Assembly: GCA_965117015.1 (NCBI GenBank)
Contig: OZ220747.1
Coordinates: 2,976,001 to 3,040,000 of the forward strand
Reading direction: 5' to 3'
Source: Aldehydirespirator sp965117015
Lineage (GTDB): Bacteria > Actinomycetota > Acidimicrobiia > Acidimicrobiales > Aldehydirespiratoraceae
DNA length: 64,000 nt
The first letter of the stretch is position 1, and the number at the start of each line of letters is the position of its first letter. The translations under genes were made by a program, and so were the position numbers. Below, in pieces: positions 43,715-51,092 of the stretch. The notes under the pieces are model-generated. The model saw only the letters and a program-made list of their open reading frames with translations. It ran no database searches and was not told where the DNA came from.

Positions 43715-45787
43715 CTAGCCACGGATTTCGGCCAGCTCTCTCCGTAGGTCCTTGATCTCGTCGCGCAGTCTGGCCGCGTACTCGAAGCGCAGCTCGGCGG
43801 CGGCCTCGCGCATTTCCTCGTCCAGAGTCCGGATCAGGCGGTCCAGTTCGGCGTCGGGCAGCTCGCCCAGGTCTGGCCCCTCGCGCCGACGACGGGCCGC
43901 GGCCAAGCCACCCCCAGCCTCTCCCCCGACATCACCGTCGGGCACCGGCGCACCGTCGCGGTCGGGGCGGATCATGGCCAGGATGTCGGTGACCGCCTTG
44001 CGGATGGTGGTCGGATCGATCCCATGAACCTCGTTGTGGGCTTCCTGGAGGCCCCTTCGCCGCATGGTCTCCGAGATGGCTCGGCGCATCGAGTCGGTCA
44101 CCACGTCGGCGTACATGACCACTTGGCCGTCCACGTTGCGGGCGGCCCGCCCGATGGTCTGGATCAGCGACGTCTCGCTGCGCAGGAAGCCCTCCTTGTC
44201 GGCGTCGAGGATGGCCACCAGCGACACCTCGGGCAGGTCGAGCCCCTCCCGCAGCAGGTTGATCCCGACCAGCACGTCGAACTCCCCCAGCCGCAGGTCC
44301 CGCAGGATCTCGATGCGGCGCACCGTGTCCACCTCGCTGTGCAGGTACCGCACCCGCAGCCCGAGCTCCAGCAGGTAGTCGGTCAGGTCCTCGGCCATCT
44401 TCTTGGTGAGGGTGGTCACCAGCACGCGGTGGCCCTGCTCCACCCTCTGACCGATCAGCTCGTGCAGATCGTCGATCTGGCCCTTGGTCGGCTTCACCAC
44501 CACCTCGGGATCGACCAGCCCGGTGGGCCGCACGATCTGCTCCACCACCTGCTCGGAGACCTGCAGTTCGTAGTCCCCCGGCGTGGCCGACATGAAGATC
44601 ACCTGATTGAGCCGGCTCATCACCTCGTCGAAGCGCAGCGGGCGGTTGTCGGCCGCCGACGGCAGCCGGAACCCGTGCTCGATGAGGGTCTCCTTGCGGC
44701 TGCGGTCGCCCTCGTACTGGCCGTGCAGCTGCGGCACGGCTACGTGCGACTCGTCGATCACCATCAGGAAGTCCGAGGGGAAGTAGTCGAGCAGCGTGTA
44801 CGGCGACTCGCCCGGACTCCGGCCGTCGATGGGCGCCGAGTAGTTCTCGATGCCGTTGCAGTAGCCGAGCTCGGCCATCATCTCGAGGTCGTAGCTGGTG
44901 CGCATCTGCAGCCGCTGGGCCTCAAGCAGCTTGCCCTCGCCCTCAAAATGGGCCAGCCGCTCCGCCAGTTCGACCTCGATCCGGGCGATGGCCTTCTCCA
45001 TCCGCTCGGCGCTGGTGGCGTAGTGGGTGGCCGGGAACACCACCAGGTCGTTCAGGGTCTCCAGCCGCTCGCCGGTCAGCGGGTCGACCACGGTCATGCG
45101 GTCCACCTCGTCTCCGAAGAGCTCGATCCGCACCGCGGTCTCGTCGTAGGCCCGGTGGATCTCGATGGTGTCGCCCCTCACCCGGAACTTGCCCCTGGTC
45201 AGGTTCATGTCGTTGCGCTCGTACTGCATGTCCACCAGGCGTCGCAGGATCGACCGCTGGTCGTAGGTGGCGCCCCGGTGCAGCACCAGCAGCTGGGTCT
45301 CGTACTCCTCGGGGGAGCCGAGTCCGTAGATGGCCGACACCGACGCCACCACGATGGTGTCGCGGCGGGTGAGCAGCGCCGAGGTAGCCGAGTGGCGCAG
45401 CCGGTCGATCTCGTCGTTCACTGACGAGTCCTTCTCGATGTAGGTGTCGCTGGCCGGCATGTACGCCTCGGGCTGGTAGTAGTCGTAGTAGCTGACGAAG
45501 TACTCCACTCGGTTGTGCGGGAACAGCTCCCGCAGCTCGTTGGCCAGCTGGGCGGCCAGCGACTTGTTGGGGGCCAGCACCAGCGTGGGCCGCTGGGCCT
45601 GCTCGATGGTCCAGGCGATGGTGGCGCTCTTGCCCGAGCCGGTTATGCCCAGCAGCGTCTGGAAGGGGTACCCGGCGGCCACGCCGGCGGCCAGGGCCTC
45701 GATGGCCTTGGGCTGGTCGCCGGCGGGCTCGAACGGGGCCACCACCTCGAAGGCCTTCCGATCGCTGGGCACGGTCACCGGCGGCAT
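43715..45787 (-). CDS. uvrB: Excinuclease ABC subunit B
   Basis: 690 aa. Helicase-like damage verifier: Walker A LGITGSGKSATIAWTIE, the beta-hairpin EYFVSYYDYYQPEAYMP, DESHVAVPQ, SATPGDYEL, GINLLREGLDLPEVSLVAIL and QTIGRAARN motifs, and the C-terminal UVR domain MREAAAELRFEYAARLRDE that contacts UvrC. It is a few kb from uvrA and uvrC and probably has its own promoter; no SOS box was seen upstream. Confidence 0.98.
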   Translation of the reverse strand: MPPVTVPSDRKAFEVVAPFEPAGDQPKAIEALAAGVAAGYPFQTLLGITGSGKSATIAWTIEQAQRPTLVLAPNKSLAAQLANELRELFPHNRVEYFVSYYDYYQPEAYMPASDTYIEKDSSVNDEIDRLRHSATSALLTRRDTIVVASVSAIYGLGSPEEYETQLLVLHRGATYDQRSILRRLVDMQYERNDMNLTRGKFRVRGDTIEIHRAYDETAVRIELFGDEVDRMTVVDPLTGERLETLNDLVVFPATHYATSAERMEKAIARIEVELAERLAHFEGEGKLLEAQRLQMRTSYDLEMMAELGYCNGIENYSAPIDGRSPGESPYTLLDYFPSDFLMVIDESHVAVPQLHGQYEGDRSRKETLIEHGFRLPSAADNRPLRFDEVMSRLNQVIFMSATPGDYELQVSEQVVEQIVRPTGLVDPEVVVKPTKGQIDDLHELIGQRVEQGHRVLVTTLTKKMAEDLTDYLLELGLRVRYLHSEVDTVRRIEILRDLRLGEFDVLVGINLLREGLDLPEVSLVAILDADKEGFLRSETSLIQTIGRAARNVDGQVVMYADVVTDSMRRAISETMRRRGLQEAHNEVHGIDPTTIRKAVTDILAMIRPDRDGAPVPDGDVGGEAGGGLAAARRRREGPDLGELPDAELDRLIRTLDEEMREAAAELRFEYAARLRDEIKDLRRELAEIRG

Positions 45788-45937
45788 GTCACCCGCTCTT
45801 GCTCGCTTCGCTCACGGGCCGCTCGGCCCTGGCCGCTGATCGTACCGACGCGGGCGCCGCATCTCTGCGCTGACAAGGTGCTGAAGGCCGACCTCTCGCA
45901 GCGGGGCAACCTAGGTCCGGCCAGGTGTGGATCTGAT

Positions 45938-45981
45938 ATTGATGACGATTCGGCCCCTGGAGGCCCAGTATCGCCATCAAT
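45938..45981 (-). terminator. Hairpin after coaE
   Basis: On the minus strand ATTGATG-G-CGAT pairs with ATCG-T-CATCAAT, enclosing an inner GGGCCTCC/GGGGCC-type pairing. It begins 2 bases after the coaE stop and separates rpsA-coaE from uvrB. No T-run follows. Confidence 0.6.
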
Positions 45982-45982
45982 T

Positions 45983-46603
45983 TCAGCCGAGGGCGACTGC
46001 CCAGCGGTAGCAGGCGTCTATCTGGGGCTCTAGCTCTTCGAAGGTTCCGTCGTTGCTGATCACGAAGTCGGCCACCTCCAGGCGCGACTCGCGGTCGGCC
46101 TGGCTGGCGATGCGGGCCCTGGCATCCTCCTCGGCGAGTCCCCGCTGGGCCACGAGGCGTTGCACGGCAATCTCAGGGTCGGCGTCCACCACCACGATGC
46201 CCGAGAGGTCGCGGTAGCGCTCGGCGATGGGCTGGCCGCCGGGGCGCACCAGCAGCGGGATGTCGAGCACGACCACGGCACCGGGCGACTGCTCCGCGGC
46301 CGCGGCCCTGCGCTTGACCATCTCGGCGCCCACCGCCGGATGGACGATGGCGTTGAGGGCGTCCAGCTCGCCGGAGTCCTTGAACACCACGGCAGCCACT
46401 GCGGCCCGGTCCAGGGTGCCGTCGGCGGCGACCACGACGGGTCCCCACCGCTTCACGATGGCCTCGAAGACGGGCTGGCCCGGCTGCTGGAGGTCCCTGA
46501 CGATCTGGTCGGCGTCTATGAGGATCGCGCCCCGCTCGACCAGTCCGGCCCCCACCGTCGACTTGCCGGCGCCGATCCCCCCGGTCAGTGCGATCTCAGG
46601 CAG
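45983..46603 (-). CDS. coaE: Dephospho-CoA kinase, apparently CTG-initiated
   Basis: 206 aa when begun at CTG 46603. The P-loop IALTGGIGAGKSTVGAGL lies just after this codon. An in-frame TGA (the rpsA stop) lies one codon upstream of it, and no ATG, GTG or TTG exists between that stop and the P-loop. The first conventional start (GTG 46555) would delete the P-loop. Later motifs ILIDADQIVRDLQQPG, HPAVGAEMVKRR, VVVLDIPLLV and DADPEIAVQRL are normal. The enzyme makes CoA from dephospho-CoA. Translation is probably coupled to rpsA. Confidence 0.85.
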   Translation of the reverse strand: MPEIALTGGIGAGKSTVGAGLVERGAILIDADQIVRDLQQPGQPVFEAIVKRWGPVVVAADGTLDRAAVAAVVFKDSGELDALNAIVHPAVGAEMVKRRAAAAEQSPGAVVVLDIPLLVRPGGQPIAERYRDLSGIVVVDADPEIAVQRLVAQRGLAEEDARARIASQADRESRLEVADFVISNDGTFEELEPQIDACYRWAVALG

Positions 46604-46606
46604 CGC

Positions 46607-48025
46607 TCAGGTCTCGTCGGCCGCGGCTTCGGCTTCGGCAGCCTCGTCGGCGGAGGCCTCGACCTCGGCACTCCCGTCCCCGTCACCGGTCGCAGCCTCG
46701 TCGCTGCCGGCTTCGGCGTCGTCGCTGTACTCGGCGCCGCCCTCCTCGGAGAAGTAGTCCTCCCAGGCCTGCTGGCCCTCGGACCCGGTGGTGCCGATGT
46801 AGTTGCCTTCCTCGTCGTAGGCGTGGTCGCCGAAGTGCTCCTGGTACTCGGCCGCGACCACTCCGCCCTCGGCGGCCTGCTTGATCGACAGGCTTATGCG
46901 GCGGCGCTGAAGGTCGAGGTCGATGATCTTCACCCACAGCTCCTCGCCGGGGGTCACTACCTGCTCGGGCAGCTCCACATGGTGCGCGGACATCTCCGAG
47001 ATGTGCACCAGGCCCTCGATGCCGTCGCCGACCTGCACGAACGACCCGAACGGCACCAGCTTGGTGATGCGACCGTACACCAGCTCCCCCACCCGGTGGC
47101 TGGCCGCGAACTCCTGCCACGGATCCTGCTGGGTGGCCTTGAGCGACAGGCTGATGCGCTCCCGGTCCAGGTCGACCTCCAGCACCTGCACGTCGATGCG
47201 GTCGCCGGCCGACACCACCGCGCTGGGGTGGTCGACGTGCTTCCAGGACAGCTCCGACACGTGGACCAGGCCGTCCATGCCGCCGAGGTCCACGAACGCG
47301 CCGAAGTTCACCACCGACGACACCACGCCGCTGCGGATCTCGCCCGGCCTGAGGTTGTCGAGGAACGCCTCGCGCTGCTCGCGCTGGGTCTCCTCCAGCC
47401 ACGCCCGCCGGCTCAGCACCACGTTGTTGCGGTTCTTGTCGAGCTCGATGATCTTGGCGTCGAGCTCGCGGCCCACATACGGCTGGAGGTCGCGCACCCG
47501 GCGCAGCTCCACCAGCGACGCGGGCAGGAAGCCTCGCAGGCCGATGTCGACGATCAGACCGCCCTTGACGACCTCGATGACCATGCCCTTGACCGCTTCG
47601 TTGGCCTCCCGCTGATCCTCGATGCGGCCCCAGGCCCGCTCGTACTGGGCCCGCTTCTTGGACAGGACCAGGCGGCCCTCCTTGTCCTCCCTGGTGATGA
47701 CCAGGGCTTCGATCTCTTCGCCCATCGCGACTACATCGCCGGGGTCGACGTCGTGGCGGATGCTCAGCTCGCGGGCCGGTATGACGCCCTCGGACTTGTA
47801 GCCGATGTCGAGCAGGACCTCTTCCTTGTCGATCCGGACGATCGTGCCCTCCACGATCTGGCCGTCCTCGACGACCACCATGGTGGAGGCGTAGGCGTCG
47901 TCGAGGCTGATGTCGCCGAGGTCGTCCTCGACGATCTGGCGTGGGATGTACGAGCCGTCCTCTGCGAACGTGCCCATCTCGCTGGGCGCAGGCGGTTCGA
48001 GGACGGCGGTGGCGGTGTCGGTCAC
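46607..48025 (-). CDS. rpsA: 30S ribosomal protein S1
   Basis: 472 aa from GTG 48025, preferred over a GTG-less extension to 48091 because a GGAAAG box lies upstream and the protein then begins TDTATAV like other S1 proteins. Four S1 RNA-binding repeats: VEGTIVRIDKEEVLLDIGYK, VKGMVIEVVKGGLIVDIGLR, RSGVVSSVVNFGAFVDLGG and VYGRITKLVPFGSFVQVGDG. The last about 60 residues are Glu/Asp/Ala-rich and disordered. It helps recruit structured leaders to the ribosome. Confidence 0.95.
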   Translation of the reverse strand: MTDTATAVLEPPAPSEMGTFAEDGSYIPRQIVEDDLGDISLDDAYASTMVVVEDGQIVEGTIVRIDKEEVLLDIGYKSEGVIPARELSIRHDVDPGDVVAMGEEIEALVITREDKEGRLVLSKKRAQYERAWGRIEDQREANEAVKGMVIEVVKGGLIVDIGLRGFLPASLVELRRVRDLQPYVGRELDAKIIELDKNRNNVVLSRRAWLEETQREQREAFLDNLRPGEIRSGVVSSVVNFGAFVDLGGMDGLVHVSELSWKHVDHPSAVVSAGDRIDVQVLEVDLDRERISLSLKATQQDPWQEFAASHRVGELVYGRITKLVPFGSFVQVGDGIEGLVHISEMSAHHVELPEQVVTPGEELWVKIIDLDLQRRRISLSIKQAAEGGVVAAEYQEHFGDHAYDEEGNYIGTTGSEGQQAWEDYFSEEGGAEYSDDAEAGSDEAATGDGDGSAEVEASADEAAEAEAAADET

Positions 48026-48183
48026 GGTGTCTTTCCGGGCTGGTCGGTAGGGGTCAAGGGACCCAGTGAGGCTACCGGCCCCAGGACTCAACGAGTCCCG
48101 CGTGCACTACGAGATCGTTGCCCGAACGTCGATAATCCGCTACACCGTGCTCGTGACGATCGAGTCCTGACCGGAGCCGCACC

Positions 48184-48627
48184 ATGACTACGAAGTATCC
48201 ACGCGCCGCCCCCGACCGAGCACCGCGCGACTACGACGACATTCCCGGCACCTACGTCATGGACGGCGACCACTCCCGTCGCGGCTACGCGCTGAACATG
48301 TTCTGCATGTCGCTCAACCAGGAGGCGAACCGGGAGGCGTTCCGCGCCGACGAGTCCGGCTACCTCGACGCCTACGCACTCACCGACGATCAGCGCGAAG
48401 CAGTCTTGCAGCGCGACTGGCTCGGCCTGCTCCGGCTCGGCGGCAACATCTACTACACCTTCAAGTTAGCCATCTTCGACGGACTCAGCATGCAGCAGGT
48501 CGGCGCGTCGATGTCCGGCATCGAGGCCGAGGAGTTCCAACAGATGATGATCGACGGCGGCCGCCCGATCGAGGGCAACCGGACCCTTGCCGACCAAGGC
48601 GCCGCCCCGGCCGGGGAGCCGCACTGA
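48184..48627 (+). CDS. ligA: Protocatechuate 4,5-dioxygenase alpha subunit
   Basis: 147 aa, all-helical LigA-type small subunit: RRGYALNMFCMSLNQEANRE, then LTDDQREAVLQRDWLGLLRL and GGNIYYTFKLAIFDGLSMQQ. It pairs with LigB one base downstream to cleave the protocatechuate ring at the 4,5 bond. GGAG lies 6 bases before the ATG. The gene is divergent from rpsA and heads a ligA-ligB-ligI run. Confidence 0.9.
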   Translation: MTTKYPRAAPDRAPRDYDDIPGTYVMDGDHSRRGYALNMFCMSLNQEANREAFRADESGYLDAYALTDDQREAVLQRDWLGLLRLGGNIYYTFKLAIFDGLSMQQVGASMSGIEAEEFQQMMIDGGRPIEGNRTLADQGAAPAGEPH

Positions 48628-48628
48628 C

Positions 48629-49468
48629 ATGGCCCGGATCATCGGAGGCATCGGCACCTCTCATGTCCCGGCGGTTGGTGCCGCAATCGACCACAACAAG
48701 CAGAACGAGCCGTACTGGGTGCCGTACTTCGAGAAGATCGCCCCGGTTCGTGCTTGGGTTCGCGAAGCGAAGCCCGATGTGTGCATCATCGCCTACAACG
48801 ACCACGCCTCGGCTTTCTCGCTCGCCCTCATCCCGACTTTCGCCATCGGCGTCGCAGCGACCTTCCCGCCTGCTGATGAGGGTTACGGGCCCAGGCAGGT
48901 GCCCGATGTCACCGGACATCCGCGACTGGCATGGCATCTTGCCGAGTCGCTCATCCTCGACGAGTTCGACATGACCATCGTCAACGAGATGCCCGTCGAC
49001 CACGGCCTTACCGTGCCTCTCTCGGTGATGTTCGACCAGCCTGAGGAATGGCCCTGCAAGGTGGTGCCGCTTTGCGTGAACGTCATCCAGTACCCGGCGC
49101 CGACCGGCAACCGCTGCTACCGGTTGGGCAAGGCGATACGCCGGGCCGTCGACGAGTTCCCCGGCGACGAGCGCGTCCTGATCCTCGGGACGGGCGGCAT
49201 GTCACACCAGCTGCAGGGAGAACGCGCCGGTCTCGTGAATGCAGAATTCGATCTGGCGTTCCTCGACCGCATGGTCACCGATCCAGCCGGCCAGGCGGCT
49301 GTTCCGCACACCGACTACCTGCGCGAAGCAGGGTCGGAGGGCATCGAGCTCGTCTTGTGGATGATCATGCGCGGAGCACTGGACGAGCAGGTCCGCGAGG
49401 TGCATCGCGGCCACCACGTGCCAACCTCGAACACCAGCAACGGCGTCATCGTGCTCGAGAACGCCTGA
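48629..49468 (+). CDS. ligB: Protocatechuate 4,5-dioxygenase beta subunit
   Basis: 279 aa from ATG 48629, one base after the ligA stop. The LigB fold places Fe(II) with His residues in GGIGTSHVPAVGAAID and YNDHASAFS; GTGGMSHQLQGERAG carries the catalytic His region. With LigA it forms 4-carboxy-2-hydroxymuconate-6-semialdehyde. It belongs to the extradiol type II class. Related gallate dioxygenases cannot be excluded, but pobA at 56705 favours protocatechuate. Confidence 0.9.
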   Translation: MARIIGGIGTSHVPAVGAAIDHNKQNEPYWVPYFEKIAPVRAWVREAKPDVCIIAYNDHASAFSLALIPTFAIGVAATFPPADEGYGPRQVPDVTGHPRLAWHLAESLILDEFDMTIVNEMPVDHGLTVPLSVMFDQPEEWPCKVVPLCVNVIQYPAPTGNRCYRLGKAIRRAVDEFPGDERVLILGTGGMSHQLQGERAGLVNAEFDLAFLDRMVTDPAGQAAVPHTDYLREAGSEGIELVLWMIMRGALDEQVREVHRGHHVPTSNTSNGVIVLENA

Positions 49469-49472
49469 GGTT

Positions 49473-50336
49473 GTGATCCCCGCACCACATCCCAACCCTC
49501 ATGCCCCGACCCGGTGGACGCCGCCACCAGACGCGACCGACGCGCACTGCCACGTGTTCGGTCCAGCGGAGACGTTCCCGTTCTCGACCGATCGTTCCTA
49601 CACACCACCCGACTCGGGGATCGCCGATTTCATGGTGCTCCAGGAACGCCTCGGGCTGTCTCGGGCAGTGTTCGTCCAAGCATCGTGTCACGGCACCGAC
49701 AACTCAGCGATGCTCGACGCAATGCAGCGAGGCAAGGGCCGCTACGCCGGGGTCGCGATGATCGACGAGTTGTTCAGCGAGGCCGACATCGCTGAACTGC
49801 ACGAGGCCGGTGCACGGGGGACGAGGTTCAACTTCGTGAAGCACCTCGGCGGTGCTCCCGATCTCGACGTGTTCTGGCGGTTGGTCGACCGGGTGCAGCC
49901 CTTCGGATGGCACATCGTGCTGCACTTCGACGCCGGAGACCTGCCCGCCTACTCCGACCTCCTCGATCAGATGCCGTGCCCGTACGTCATTGATCACATG
50001 GCCCGCGTCCAGACCGCCGACGGGATCGAGCAGGCCCCGTTCCAGACGCTCCTCGAGCTGATGCGAGACGAGCGCGCCTGGGTCAAGATCTCCGGCGCCG
50101 AACGTCTCAGCGCCGACGGAGCACCGCCCTACGACGACGTCGTGCCCTACGCCCGTGCGCTGGTGGCCGCAGCACCCGACCGCGTCCTCTGGGGAACCGA
50201 CTGGCCCCATCCGAACGTCCGCCACATGCCCGACGACGGTGACCTCGTCGACCTCCTGGTCGATCTCATACCCGACGAAGCCACGCGCCATCAGGTGCTG
50301 GTGACCAACCCGGAGACCCTGTACGACTTCGGCTGA
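49473..50336 (+). CDS. ligI: 2-pyrone-4,6-dicarboxylate lactonase-like amidohydrolase
   Basis: 287 aa from GTG 49473. DAHCHVFGP supplies the HxH pair and RVLWGTDWPHPN the catalytic Asp of the LigI branch of the amidohydrolases; KISGAERLS and VIDHMARV fit as well. LigI hydrolyses pyrone dicarboxylate to 4-carboxy-2-hydroxymuconate... the step after LigC. It lies 4 bases after ligB. Related lactonases with other substrates are possible. Confidence 0.82.
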   Translation: MIPAPHPNPHAPTRWTPPPDATDAHCHVFGPAETFPFSTDRSYTPPDSGIADFMVLQERLGLSRAVFVQASCHGTDNSAMLDAMQRGKGRYAGVAMIDELFSEADIAELHEAGARGTRFNFVKHLGGAPDLDVFWRLVDRVQPFGWHIVLHFDAGDLPAYSDLLDQMPCPYVIDHMARVQTADGIEQAPFQTLLELMRDERAWVKISGAERLSADGAPPYDDVVPYARALVAAAPDRVLWGTDWPHPNVRHMPDDGDLVDLLVDLIPDEATRHQVLVTNPETLYDFG

Positions 50337-50373
50337 GTCCCGCCCAGGATGCGCTGCGAGGGGCGTCGACTGA

Positions 50374-51054
50374 TCAGTCGACGTACTCGACACCCATGTC
50401 GATCAGCCTCTGACGCAGACCGTAGACATCGACGCCGAGTTCGCCCGATTCGAGGATGCCGCGCATGTCCTCCTCCTTCGCCAGGCGGGCCTGTGACTGC
50501 TGGACTGCCCAGCCGGCGTCGAGCCTCGGCACGACGACGACGCCGTCGTCATCGGCGCAGACCACGTCGCCGGGCTGCACGGTGACGCCTCCCAGGACGA
50601 CCGGCACGTTGACCGAGCCGGGAGTGCTCTTCTCGGTCCCCTGGCACGACACATGCTGCGACCACACGGGGAAACCCATCGAACGGAGATCCGTCGTGTC
50701 GCGCACGCCTGCGTCGAGCACCAGGCCCCGGACACCTCGGGCCATCAGCGAGGTGGCCAGGAGATCACCGAACATTCCGTGCGTCGACGGAGCGGTGTTG
50801 GTCACGACGAGAATGTCGCCCTCCTCGCACATCTCGACCGCGGCGTGGATCATGATGTTGTCGCCGGGGTGACTCAGCACAGTCACCGCCGACCCGGCAA
50901 TCCTGACGTCTTGCTGGATCGGCCGCAGGTGCGGGCCCACATAGCCCACGCGTCCGATCGCTTCGTGCACGGTCGCAGTACCTGCCTCACCGAGGGCGTC
51001 GACCAGTCTGGAGTCGGCGCGCTCGATGGTGCGCTTGATGATGTGCCGGCTCAT
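50374..51054 (-). CDS. ligK: 4-carboxy-4-hydroxy-2-oxoadipate aldolase-like (RraA/HMG aldolase family)
   Basis: 226 aa from ATG 51054. The active-site strand GVRGLVLDAGVRDTTDLRSM holds the Arg and Asp that bind oxaloacetate and Mg; GDNIMIHAAVEMCEEGDILV and GDVVCADDDGVVVVP are family blocks. LigK splits the last ring-derived C7 acid to pyruvate and oxaloacetate. It faces ligI tail to tail, so it is controlled separately from ligABI. RraA-type regulators share the fold, but the pathway context favours an aldolase. Confidence 0.82.
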   Translation of the reverse strand: MSRHIIKRTIERADSRLVDALGEAGTATVHEAIGRVGYVGPHLRPIQQDVRIAGSAVTVLSHPGDNIMIHAAVEMCEEGDILVVTNTAPSTHGMFGDLLATSLMARGVRGLVLDAGVRDTTDLRSMGFPVWSQHVSCQGTEKSTPGSVNVPVVLGGVTVQPGDVVCADDDGVVVVPRLDAGWAVQQSQARLAKEEDMRGILESGELGVDVYGLRQRLIDMGVEYVD

Positions 51055-51092
51055 GTGGAGTCTCCCGTGGTCTGATCGTCCTGGCTGTCGGC

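Noticed and set aside
45789..45980. Possible 63-codon gene on the minus strand between coaE and uvrB
   Set aside because: It overlaps the coaE hairpin, has low-complexity Arg/Ala content and no ribosome site.
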